64,000 bases of DNA from Brevundimonas albigilva. GTDB lineage: Bacteria > Pseudomonadota > Alphaproteobacteria > Caulobacterales > Caulobacteraceae. Shown here in pieces: positions 40,580 to 48,147 of this stretch. Below the pieces are notes generated by a model. The model did no database searches. It had not been told where the DNA came from and saw only the letters and a program-made list of their open reading frames with translations. The translations under genes were made by a program, and so were the position numbers. Every line of letters begins with the position of its first letter. The stretch's first letter is position 1. The stretch is from assembly GCF_023503965.1 (NCBI RefSeq), contig NZ_CP097298.1:947001-1011000 (forward strand). The letters run 5' to 3'.

Positions 40580-43275
40580 TCAGGCCGTCGTGCTGAGCCG
40601 CGCCAGCGCCGCCTGGAAGTTGGCCGCCTGGGTGTCGTAATAGGCCGTCGAGCCGCCCTTGCCGGTCAGGCTGTTGGTCAGGGTTCCGGCGGTTTGCGGG
40701 CCTAGGCCCTTGTAGGCCGACCGGACGGTGGAGATCGCGCTGGCCAGGGCCTCGATGGAGGCCTTGATCGCCTCCTTGCCGTTCAGCGTCAGGGTGTTGG
40801 GCAGGCTCAGCCCATAGGCCTTCCTGTCCTTCGATTCAGCGCCCGCGGTCGTTGAGATCAGCCCCGGCGTCAGGCCCAGCGCGCCCAGCGCGTCCTTGCC
40901 TGGCGCGCCGGAGGAGATGACGGCGCCGGCCTTGTTGCTCTCGGCGGTGATCTCCAGCCGCTGCATGAAGGGGGCGGTCTTGTCGGTGACGACGGTCGCC
41001 TTCAGCTGGCGGCTGGAGGCGTTGACGATCTTCTTGGCCAGGGTGTCCAGCGTGTCCTTGGCCGTGATCTCCACCGTGACCGCGCGCGCGCCGTTGCCGG
41101 GCGTGACGGTGAACTGGTCGCCGACCCGCAATGCGGTGGCCTGGGTCAGCAGCTTGGCGTTGGTCTGGGTGATCTCGCCCTGCGGCAGGCCCAGCCGGTC
41201 CAGGACGCTGGCGCCGCCCGAGGCGACCGCGATCGTCGCGGGACGGGCCTGGGCGTTGTCGGCGGTCCAGGTCCGGCTCCACTCCACCGCGCCCGTCTCG
41301 GGGTCCAGGCGCGACAGATAGCCTTGGCTGGGATCGGCGTCGGAAGCGCCGGCCGCCCGGTTGGCGCCGGTGATCCAGACCTTGCCGTCCTTGACCACCA
41401 CGTCGGCGGCGGTGTCGTCGCCCTCCCCGCCTATATAGGTCAGGCGGTCGCTGGCGGCCGGCTGCAGGTCAGCCGACATCACGGCGATGAAGGCGTCCGA
41501 ACCGCCCCCGTGCGCCGTGGTCGGCGCGCCCAGGTCCAGCGCGGCGTTCTCGGTCTGGCCCGTCAGGATGACGCGCCCGTTGTCGATCGCGATCCCGGCG
41601 ATGCTCCCTTGCGCCAGCCCCAGGTCGCGGGTCGCCGACAGCACGGGCGCGCCGTCTTCGCCCAGGGTGAACTGGCGCACCACCATGCGGCCGTTCTCCA
41701 CCCCGGCGGTGTAGAGGTCCGAGCCCGAGACCGTCATGGCCTGGACGAAATCATCGCCCACGCCCCCGAACTGCGCCACCGCGCCCCCAGGCCCTGGACC
41801 GGCGCGATCGGCGTCGTCTGATGCTCCGAGAAGGCCTGCACATAGCCGTCCCAGCCGCCCAGGGCCGTGGCGCCCGGCATGGCCGAACGCGCGCGGCCGG
41901 CGACATAGACCTGGCCGTCCGGGCCGAAGCTGACCGCGGTCGCCTCGTCCTCGGCCTTGGCTCCGCGCCTCTGGGTCCACATCTCGGCCCCCGTCGCGTC
42001 GAAGACGGTGACGAAGCTGTCGGCCACGGTCTGGTCGGCGCCGCTCTTGCCCGGCTCCAGGGCGCCCGTGACCGATCCCGCGACGGCGACGCGGCCGTCG
42101 TCGCCCACGGCGATGGCGAAGCCGCTGGCTTCGCTGGCGGCGCCCAGCAGCCGGGTCGAGACCAGGTTGCCCGCGGAATCGAACTTCATCAGGGCGACGT
42201 CGCTCTTGCCCTTGATCGGTTGGTTGGCGTCGCCCGCGGTCAGGTCCGCCACGACCCACAGCGAACCGTCGGCCGCCGTCGCGCTGGCCCGCACGGTCCC
42301 GACGCCTTCCGGCAGCGCCGTCTGCCCCACCTGCCCGTCGACCGCGAAGGCGTCCCCCACGCGCGCCGCGGCGGCGGGAGCCGACCCGCCGTCGGCCTGG
42401 AACTTCAACAGCTGATCGACGCCCTTGGTCCCCACCCCTTGCGTCACATAGACCGCGTCGGAGACGGCGTCGGCCGAGAAGGACACGGTCTCGCCCACCG
42501 CGCCCTGGATCTCGAAGGCCCACTGGTCGGGGCCCGCCGGCAGGGTGATGGTCTTGTCGCCGCTCTTGACCGTCTTGGCCTCGCCGGGAATCTGCTCGTA
42601 GCTGACCCGCGTGGAGACGCCGGCGTCGCCCAGCTTGGCGTTGATGTGCTGCACCACCGCGCCGAAGGTGCGCGGCGTGTCGCCCATGTCGGCCAGGTCG
42701 ATCTGGATCGCCCGCGATCCCACGGTCATGGTGAAGCGAACGTCGCCCTCGAAGGCCGCCACCGGTTCGCTTATGGCGCCCATGTGCACCGGCTGGGAGA
42801 CGAAGGTGGTCGACGACTTCTCGATCCCCGCCGTCGTCTTGACCTTGGTCGAAGACACGCCCTGCACCAGGTCGACGCCCTCGAACTTCGTGGTCGACAG
42901 CCAGTCGCCGACCTCCTCCAGGCCGCTGGCGAAGCGCTTCTGCGTCTGGGCCAGTTCGATCGCGCTCAACCCCCGCTCCCCCGCGCGGTCGGCAAGGGCG
43001 CTGAGGGTCTCCAGACCCTTGTAGAGGGCGAAAAGGCGCGTGTAGTCGGCCGAGGCTCCGGCCAGATCCAGGTCCACGGCGCTTTCGTTGATCAGCCGGC
43101 GGCCGGCCAGGGCCGAGCGCACCAGGTCGCTGGGCTTCGAGGCGGTCTCGGTGCTGGACCAGGGCGCGGTCGGCTGGGTCTTCTTGGTTGCGGTCGTGGC
43201 GGCCGAGGTCGTGCTCGACGTCGTGGTGGTCGACGTCCCGAACAGGCCCAGCAGGTAGCTGTTGTCGATCATCAT
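40580..43275 (-). pseudogene. FlaEY-like large flagellar protein with beta-propeller repeats; frame broken once
   Basis: About 898 residues after adding one G in the C5 run at 41784-41788 (restoring QGLGGAVAQFGGVGDD). The N-terminus has a flagellin-like helical stretch (LETLSALADRAGERGLSAIE, then VGDWLSTTKFEGVDLVQG). The middle has several SBBP-type beta-propeller repeats such as SFVTVFDATGAEMWTQRRGA followed by DGQVYVAGRA. The C-terminal part has flagellin/FliD-like hook IN segments (DTLDTLAKKIVNASSRQLKA). The position in a flagellin cluster and this build resemble the Caulobacter flagellar regulatory protein FlaEY; I give that by recall, not by search. It is preceded by a CtrA-like box. Confidence 0.75.
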
Positions 43276-43309
43276 GCGGCTCCGCGCCTCACTCTTGCGC
43301 CAAGCCGGG

Positions 43310-43324
43310 ATAACGCGGGGTTAA
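43310..43324 (-). promoter_or_regulatory. CtrA-type box upstream of the FlaEY-like gene
   Basis: Read on the minus strand: TTAA-CCCCGCG-TTAT, one mismatch from the Caulobacter CtrA consensus TTAA-N7-TTAA, 35-49 bases before the FlaEY-like ATG. CtrA control of flagellar genes is established in Caulobacter; binding here is inferred. Confidence 0.45.
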
Positions 43325-43332
43325 GCGAGGCC

Positions 43333-44157
43333 TCAGCCCTGGAACAGCGACAGGATCACCTGCGGCGCCTGGTTGGCGATCGACAGGGCCTGGACGCCCA
43401 GCTGCTGCTGAACCTGCAGGGCCTGCAACCGCGCGCTTTCCTTGGCTAGGTCGGCGTCGACCAGATTGCCGATGCCGGTCTCCAGCGAATCCGACAGCTT
43501 GCTGACGAAGACCGTGTGGCGTTCGATCTGCTTGGCCTGCGCGCCCAGGTCCGCCAGACGCGCGCTGCTGGTCGTGATGGCGGCCGTCACCGCCGTCAGG
43601 GCGGCCGTGGCGTTGGCCTCGCTGGTCAGGTCCAGGCCGTCCAGGCCCAGGCCGGTCAGCGTCATGTCCTGCGGATCCAGCGAGATGGTCTCGCTCGCGT
43701 TCGCATTGGCCAAGAAGTCCAGCGGCGCGGTGATCGACCCGTCGAAGATGTTGGCGCCGTCGAAGATGGCGTTGTCGGCGAACGACTGGATGGATTCCAG
43801 CAGCGACTGGAACTCGGCGTTGTAGGAATCCCGCGTGGCCTGGGTGGCGCTGGGTTCGGAGGCGGCCGTCGCCTTCTGCTTCAACTCGATCAGCAGGTCG
43901 GAGATCTGCTCGCCGGCGGCCAGAGAGACGTCGGCGATGGAGGTGGCGCGGTTCAGGCTGGTGGTCACCGCCTCCAGCGACCCCTTGTCCGCGCGTTGGC
44001 CCTGGGCCACGGCCCAGACCGCCGCATTGTCCTTGGCGCCCTGAACCTTCAGCCCGGTGTTGACACGGCTCTGCGTCGCCGCGAGCTGGTCGTTCGTGCG
44101 GTTCAGGTTCTGCAGCGCCACGAGCGCCGAGGCGTTGGTATGGATGCTGGTGGTCAT
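43333..44157 (-). CDS. Flagellin, FljJ/FljL-like divergent copy
   Basis: A 274-residue flagellin with only the conserved D0/D1 domains. N-terminal [20 protein letters not shown] and SRVNTGLKVQGAKDNAAVWA, C-terminal NLVDADLAKESARLQALQVQ followed by QQLGVQALSIANQAPQVILSL. Its middle and C-terminal end differ from the other two flagellins here, as the minor or base-proximal flagellins of Caulobacter do. It ends 57 bases before the FlaEY-like gene. No sigma-54 motif is evident upstream; instead a 29-bp palindrome is present. Confidence 0.94.
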   Translation of the reverse strand: MTTSIHTNASALVALQNLNRTNDQLAATQSRVNTGLKVQGAKDNAAVWAVAQGQRADKGSLEAVTTSLNRATSIADVSLAAGEQISDLLIELKQKATAASEPSATQATRDSYNAEFQSLLESIQSFADNAIFDGANIFDGSITAPLDFLANANASETISLDPQDMTLTGLGLDGLDLTSEANATAALTAVTAAITTSSARLADLGAQAKQIERHTVFVSKLSDSLETGIGNLVDADLAKESARLQALQVQQQLGVQALSIANQAPQVILSLFQG

Positions 44158-44192
44158 GGCTTCGAGCCTCGGAACTTCTGTTCGAAGCAGGA

Positions 44193-44221
44193 TTAACCAT
44201 GAGTCGTGAGCGTATGGTTAA
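44193..44221. promoter_or_regulatory. TTAACCAT palindrome upstream of the divergent flagellin
   Basis: TTAACCAT-N13-ATGGTTAA is a perfect inverted repeat 36-64 bases before the flagellin ATG at 44157. Each arm begins with TTAACC, which is also the CtrA half-site, but the spacing is not that of a standard CtrA box. Confidence 0.4.
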
Positions 44222-44290
44222 CGCGCGGGCGACGCCGATCGCGCCGCGCGGCGGACGCCGGCGACGGGGCAAGACGTGGGTCCGGACCCT

Positions 44291-44578
44291 TCAGATGGTC
44301 GTGTCGACCACCTTGCCGCCTCGGTAGGTCGGGTCGGCGTTCAGCCGTTCCACCTCCTCGCGGGGCAGCTGACGGATCACCTCTCCGGTGACCCGATCCA
44401 GGACCTTGTAGATGAAGCGGCCTTCCGGGGTCGCCTCTATGGTCAGCCGCATTCGACTGATGTCGGCGTTGTCGTTTCGCGCGTCCGTCGCCGGGACGGC
44501 GGGCGGGGGCGCGGGGACGGCGGCGGCGACTTCGACGGCTGGGGATACGCTGGCTACACTCGCGACATGGTTGGACAT
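44291..44578 (-). CDS. FlaG-family protein
   Basis: A 95-residue protein. The N-terminal half is disordered and Ala/Pro-rich; the C-terminal half has the FlaG core TIEATPEGRFIYKVLDRVTG followed by EVIRQLPREEVERL. FlaG proteins influence filament length or flagellin export in other bacteria. It lies between two flagellin genes on the same strand. Confidence 0.85.
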   Translation of the reverse strand: MSNHVASVASVSPAVEVAAAVPAPPPAVPATDARNDNADISRMRLTIEATPEGRFIYKVLDRVTGEVIRQLPREEVERLNADPTYRGGKVVDTTI

Positions 44579-44623
44579 GGCTCCAGGCGCGGCCTCGACC
44601 GCGCTCCTCTAGCGCAAGAGGTC

Positions 44624-44654
44624 GGCCGGAACGATCACGCGGATCGTCCCGGCC
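44624..44654 (-). terminator. Hairpin downstream of the second flagellin
   Basis: Arms GGCCGGAACGATC (44624-44636) and GATCGTCCCGGCC (44642-44654) with one mismatch pair, located eight bases after the flagellin stop. The following T-run on the minus strand is poor, so this is a plausible rather than certain terminator. Confidence 0.6.
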
Positions 44655-44661
44655 GGTCGTC

Positions 44662-45429
44662 TTAGCGGAACAGGCCGAGCAGGATCGAGCTCGACGAGTT
44701 GGCGATCGACAGGGCCTGCACGCCCAGCTGTTGCTTGGTCTGCAGGGCCGTCAGGCGGGCGCTTTCCTTGGCCAGGTCAGCGTCCACCAGGTTGCCGACG
44801 CCGGCTTCCAGGGCGTCTTCCATCTTGCTGGTGAAGGTGGTCTGACGCTCCAGCGACTTCGACTGGGTGCCCAGGGTCGCCAGGTCGGCCGTGAAGGCCT
44901 CGATGGCGGTCTGGACTTCGGCGGCCGTGGCGCCCGCGGGCGTCGCGTCGGCCGGAGCGGCCATGCCCACGGTGTAGGTCGTGCCGCTGGTGTCGGAGAT
45001 CACGTCGACCGAGGCGGTCCACAGGTTCTCGCCGTCGAAGTTGGCGCCGGCCAGGGCGTTGTCGATTTCGGTCTGCAGGGCGTCATAGTCGGCTTGCAGA
45101 GCCGTGGTCGTGGCGGTCGAGCCGCCGGCTTCGATGGCCACCGCCAGGGACTTCATTTCGGTCAGGGCCGAGATGACGGTGTCGCCGGCCGCCAGGGCCA
45201 CGTCGACGATCGATTGGCCGCGTTGCAGCGACTGCTTGACCGAGGTCAGCGAGCCCAGTTCGGCGCGCTGGTTGGTGGCGATGGCGAAGATCGCGCCGTT
45301 GTCCTTGGCCGAGGAGACGGCCTGACCGGTGCTGACGCGGTTCTGGGTGGTGGCGAGCGCCCGGCTGGTGGCGTTCAGGGACTGCAGCGCGACGTTGGCG
45401 CCGTAGTTCGTGTTGATGCTGTTAGCCAT
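44662..45429 (-). CDS. Flagellin, FljK-like
   Basis: Major-type flagellin of 255 residues, D0/D1 only. N-terminal [40 protein letters not shown]-terminal DADLAKESARLTALQTKQQL followed by GVQALSIANSSSSILLGLF. It is closely similar to the broken flagellin at 45744, indicating a recent tandem duplication. It has its own sigma-54 promoter (45505-45520) and upstream palindrome array (45603-45671), so it should be expressed late in flagellar assembly. Confidence 0.96.
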   Translation of the reverse strand: MANSINTNYGANVALQSLNATSRALATTQNRVSTGQAVSSAKDNGAIFAIATNQRAELGSLTSVKQSLQRGQSIVDVALAAGDTVISALTEMKSLAVAIEAGGSTATTTALQADYDALQTEIDNALAGANFDGENLWTASVDVISDTSGTTYTVGMAAPADATPAGATAAEVQTAIEAFTADLATLGTQSKSLERQTTFTSKMEDALEAGVGNLVDADLAKESARLTALQTKQQLGVQALSIANSSSSILLGLFR

Positions 45430-45504
45430 TTTGGCTGTCCTTCTTCACTTCGTGGTGTCCGGCGTCGTTTTGACGGCCGGGGGCCTTTTGCCCACCTGGA
45501 TGGA

Positions 45505-45520
45505 AGCAAATGCCGGGCCA
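45505..45520 (-). promoter_or_regulatory. Sigma-54 promoter of the FljK-like flagellin
   Basis: Minus strand TGGCCCGGCATTTGCT has the invariant GG-N10-GC at sigma-54 spacing and a good match to TGGCAC-N5-TTGCT. It lies 76-91 bases before the ATG at 45429, the same distance as in the neighbouring flagellin. Confidence 0.85.
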
Positions 45521-45602
45521 GAGCGAAGATTAACGGGCCAACGCAAGACCCGCTCATATTATTGATTTTGCTGAGTTATATCGCCGTTTACGTTAAGGCT
45601 GC

Positions 45603-45671
45603 GGCAGGAAATGCCGGGTCGGCGGCAAGGTCTGCCGGGCGCCCGGCAAAATCTGCCCGGCACGAACTGCC
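45603..45671 (-). promoter_or_regulatory. Array of four GGCA-N5-TGCC palindromes (probable FlbD/ftr enhancer)
   Basis: GGCA-N5-TGCC occurs at 45603-45615, 45624-45636, 45645-45657 and 45659-45671; the first three are exactly 21 bases apart and the last 14. The array lies about 85-165 bases upstream of the sigma-54 promoter, the classical enhancer position. In Caulobacter the NtrC-like activator FlbD binds such ftr elements; its binding here is inferred. An AT-rich stretch with an IHF-like AATCAATAATATG (minus strand, around 45560) lies between array and promoter. Confidence 0.75.
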
Positions 45672-45679
45672 GGACAAGC

Positions 45680-45710
45680 AAAAAGGCGGCCGAACCCGGG
45701 TTCGGCCGCC
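45680..45710 (-). terminator. Terminator of the third flagellin gene
   Basis: Perfect 13-bp stem GGCGGCCGAACCC / GGGTTCGGCCGCC; on the minus strand it is followed by TTTTTG. It separates the third flagellin transcript from the enhancer array of the second. The whole gap 45430-45743 thus holds promoter, enhancer and terminator but no gene. Confidence 0.93.
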
Positions 45711-45743
45711 TTTGCGAGGTCAGGCGCCTTGCGGCGCGAGGGC

Positions 45744-46522
45744 TTAGCCCTGGAACAGGCCCAGCAGGATCTGGCTGGACGAGTTGGCGATCGACAGGGC
45801 CTGCACGCCCAGTTGCTGCTTGGTTTGCAGGGCCGTCAGGCGGGCGCTTTCCTTGGCCAGGTCGGCGTCCACCAGGTTGCCGATGCCGGCTTCCACCGCA
45901 TCCTGCATCTTGCTGTTGAAGGTCGTCTGGCGTTCCAGCGACTTGGACTGGGTGCCGATCGTGGCCAGGCTGGCGGTGAAGGATTCGATCGTCGTCTGCA
46001 CGGCCGCGGCGGTGGCGGTGGCGGGCGTCGGGTCCACGGCGGCGGCGAAGCCGATGTCGTAGGTCGTGCCGCCCGTGTCGGTGATCACGCTGTTCACCGC
46101 GCCGTCGGTCCACAGGTTGACGCCGTCGAAGTTGGCGCCGGCCAGCGCCGCGTCGATCTCGTCCTGCAGGGCGTCGTAGTCGGCCTGGAGCGCGTCGGTG
46201 GTGGCGGTCGAGCCGCCGGCCTCGATCGCGACGGCCAGCGCCTTCATTTCGGTCAGGGCGGACACCACGGTGTCGCCGGCCGTAGGGCCACGTCCACGAT
46301 CGATTGGCCGCGTTGCAGCGACTGGCGCACCGAATTCAGGGCGCCCAGTTCGGCGCGTTGATTGGTGGCGATGGCGAAGATGGCGCCATTATCCTTGGCC
46401 GTCGCCACGGCCAGTCCCGTGCTGACACGGTTCTGCGTCACGGCCAACGAACGGTTGGTCGCGTTGAGGTTCTGCAGGGCCACCAGGGCGCCCGCGTTCA
46501 CATTGATGCTGTTGTTAGCCAT
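45744..46522 (-). pseudogene. Flagellin, FljK-like, second copy; frame broken once
   Basis: A flagellin of about 259 residues, nearly the same as its neighbour at 44662. The 5' frame ([20 protein letters not shown] to QSIVDVAL) slips at about 46281-46286, where the neighbour reads GTGGCCCTGGCGGCC and this copy reads GTGGCCCTACGGCC. After one base is restored the reading continues with [20 protein letters not shown] and ends LSIANSSSQILLGLFQG. The slip combines a deletion with a substitution, so a real mutation is possible, but nothing else in the gene is decayed. Confidence 0.93.
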
Positions 46523-46599
46523 TTTGGCTGTCCTTTTTCACTTCGTGTGATGTCCGACGCCATTTTGGCGGCCGGGAGCATTTTGCTCGGTCTTCCAGG

Positions 46600-46615
46600 A
46601 GCAAGGTCGAGGCCA
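46600..46615 (-). promoter_or_regulatory. Sigma-54 promoter of the third flagellin
   Basis: Minus strand TGGCCTCGACCTTGCT has GG-N10-GC and the TTGCT -12 element, 78-93 bases before the ATG at 46522. It matches the promoter of the neighbouring flagellin in sequence and position. Confidence 0.87.
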
Positions 46616-46689
46616 GGCGTCAGGCGCGCCGGCCGCCCGCTAACCCATTGAAACTATTACATCTCATTGCAAGGCTGGCGGTGACGCCG

Positions 46690-46736
46690 GGCAAGCTTGT
46701 CCGCCTCACGGCAGAAGTTGCCGGGTCGAAGCTGCC
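46690..46736 (-). promoter_or_regulatory. Degenerate GGCA-N5-TGCC array upstream of the third flagellin
   Basis: One perfect palindrome at 46710-46722 is flanked by imperfect ones starting at 46690 (GGCA-N5-GTCC) and 46724 (GGTC-N5-TGCC). The 20- and 14-base spacings copy those of the array at 45603-45671, and the position relative to the sigma-54 promoter is similar. Probable FlbD enhancer. Confidence 0.65.
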
Positions 46737-46746
46737 GGGCGAGGGT

Positions 46747-47043
46747 TCAGTCGGCCCCGCGCGCCCGGTCCTGCAGGGCCCGCTCGGCCAGCAGGGTCTG
46801 GACCGCCAGCCGGCGCGCGGCGTCGCAGGCCACGATCTGGCCGCCGCGCGCCGCATAGGCCGCCTCCAGGTCGCCCACGGCGGGGTCAGCGGGCAGGGTC
46901 GCCAGGGCGCACGGCCGCGTCGCCGCTTCCGGCAGGACCAGCCGCACCGGCGCAGCCGTCAAGGTCGGGGGCGATCCCGCACAGCTCGCCGTCATGACGA
47001 CGCAGGCGATCGGCGCGATCGGTTTCAAGGGGCTGATGGGCAT
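46747..47043 (-). CDS. Rz1-like outer-membrane spanin lipoprotein (overlaps Rz-like gene)
   Basis: A 98-residue protein whose first half is encoded out of frame inside the 3' half of the Rz-like gene. It has a short hydrophobic signal and a lipobox-like MTASC, followed by a Pro-rich SPPTLTAAPVRLVLP segment and a helical, Cys-containing C-terminus (IVACDAARRLAVQTLLAERA). Nested Rz/Rz1 coding is a hallmark of phage spanin pairs that fuse inner and outer membranes at lysis. The family match is by architecture, not by sequence identity. Confidence 0.68.
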   Translation of the reverse strand: MPISPLKPIAPIACVVMTASCAGSPPTLTAAPVRLVLPEAATRPCALATLPADPAVGDLEAAYAARGGQIVACDAARRLAVQTLLAERALQDRARGAD

Positions 47044-47344
47044 CGGCGGCGCTCCTGGCCTGGTCGAGGGCGGCGGCCGTGACCTGGCCGACCGTCGCCT
47101 CGCGTTGATGGAATTGGTCGAGGCGGCGCATCTGGTCGGCGGCGCCCTGGGCCTCCAGGCGGCGCGCGTCGGCCTCGGCCCGGCCCAGGGCGGCGCCCGC
47201 CTCGGCCCGCTCCAGCCGCCGCCGATCGAACCCCAGCGGATCCCAGCGCAGGCCCAGGCCGCCCAGCAGCGCCGACAGCAGGACCAGCGCCGTCACGCCG
47301 CCGGCGATCCAGGCGGCCGCGCGCATAAGGACGCGGGGGCTCAT
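46886..47344 (-). CDS. Rz-like inner-membrane spanin
   Basis: A 152-residue protein: an N-terminal membrane anchor (AWIAGGVTALVLLSALLGGL), then a long charged coiled coil (RRLERAEAGAALGRAEADAR and onward to about residue 100). This is the i-spanin build. The ATG overlaps the endolysin stop in an ATGA. The last third has Asp/Gly-rich low-complexity sequence because the overlapping Rz1-like gene constrains it. Confidence 0.7.
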   Translation of the reverse strand: MSPRVLMRAAAWIAGGVTALVLLSALLGGLGLRWDPLGFDRRRLERAEAGAALGRAEADARRLEAQGAADQMRRLDQFHQREATVGQVTAAALDQARSAADAHQPLETDRADRLRRHDGELCGIAPDLDGCAGAAGPAGSGDAAVRPGDPAR

Positions 47345-47724
47345 GCAAACGCCTTCCGGTCCAGTTCGAAATGAGGGCCGTCGCGCAGGGTGGGCCAGTC
47401 CCCGCCCCAGACGATGGGCGTGCCCCGCGCGGCCGCGGCGGCGCGGAAGGCCTCGGCGATCCGGCCGTACAGCGGCCAGTCCCAGCGCACGCGCCCCTCC
47501 ACCAGGGCGGCGACGTCCACCGCGTGTCCGGTCAGGTGGCGCGAGCTCAGCGTCCGGCTGGCCCCGGCGCGCACCAGGGCCGCCTGCCGCGCGGGCGAGC
47601 GCAGCCCCTCGGTGACCATGAAGTCGACCGGCGTGATCAGGATCGCAGCCTCCACCACCGCGACCAGGGCCGGATGAACGCCCTGAAGCCGCGCGAGAGA
47701 GCGGGTCGAGAGTCTGTAGCTCAT
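47341..47724 (-). CDS. M15-family peptidase, phage endolysin type
   Basis: A 127-residue zinc peptidase without signal peptide, resembling the L-alanyl-D-glutamate endopeptidases of phage T5 type. Zinc and catalytic residues are visible: SSRHLTGHAVDVAALV (His and Asp) and DGPHFEL (His), with VTEGLRSPARQAALV before them. It would cut peptidoglycan cross-bridges once the holin opens the inner membrane. The start overlaps the holin stop in an ATGA. Confidence 0.92.
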   Translation of the reverse strand: MSYRLSTRSLARLQGVHPALVAVVEAAILITPVDFMVTEGLRSPARQAALVRAGASRTLSSRHLTGHAVDVAALVEGRVRWDWPLYGRIAEAFRAAAAARGTPIVWGGDWPTLRDGPHFELDRKAFA

Positions 47725-48002
47725 GGCCGCCCCCGAACCGCCAGGCGCAGGCGCAGATTGGCCGCCACCGCGGCCAGTTGCTGGGCCGTCGGCGCCACCA
47801 GGTACAGGACCAGGATCAGCGCCATCAGCGTCATCAGTCCGTTCGCCGTCTCTGGCAGGCGTTCGGGCGGCGTCGCCCGCACCGCGCCCCGCAGCAGCCA
47901 GAACAGGGCGGCCGTCACCGTGAAGGCGTAGAGCCTGCGCCAGAACCAGCGCCCCTCGGCCAACGGCCGCGCCGGTCGTCTCGTCCCCAGCCGCTTCACC
48001 AT
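47721..48002 (-). CDS. Holin-like small membrane protein
   Basis: A 93-residue protein with a basic N-terminus (MVKRLGTRRPARPLAEGRW) and two predicted membrane helices (LYAFTVTAALFWLLRGAV and LMTLMALILVLYLVAP), ending in a basic tail. Size, topology and position directly before the endolysin indicate a class II holin. The start at 48002 overlaps the end of the preceding 48-codon frame by seven bases. Confidence 0.75.
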   Translation of the reverse strand: MVKRLGTRRPARPLAEGRWFWRRLYAFTVTAALFWLLRGAVRATPPERLPETANGLMTLMALILVLYLVAPTAQQLAAVAANLRLRLAVRGRP

Positions 48003-48142
48003 GTCTCCTCCTCCCCCTCCAGAGGACCGTCGCGGCGGCCGTCGGCCATGCCGCGCCAGTCGTCCTCGCTCAGGCTGGCGGGAACCTCCCAGGTCTCCTC
48101 GTCCAGCACCTCGACCGCCTCGGGCGCGCGCAAGCGTCTCAT
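47996..48142 (-). CDS. Small acidic protein (48 residues) in the lysis cassette
   Basis: MRRLRAPEAVEVLDEETWEV followed by PASLSEDDWRGMADGRRDGP and an acidic EGEEETW end. It fits tightly between the fibre gene (five bases) and the holin (seven-base overlap) on the same strand, and the protein composition is non-random (acidic with Trp repeats: EETWEV, DDWRGM, EETW). No family recognised. Confidence 0.6.
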   Translation of the reverse strand: MRRLRAPEAVEVLDEETWEVPASLSEDDWRGMADGRRDGPLEGEEETW

Positions 48143-48147
48143 CGCGG

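Noticed and set aside
45744..46268. A separate short flagellin starting at MVSALTEMK
   Set aside because: It lacks the conserved N-terminal D0/D1 helix, which is encoded just upstream in the shifted frame.
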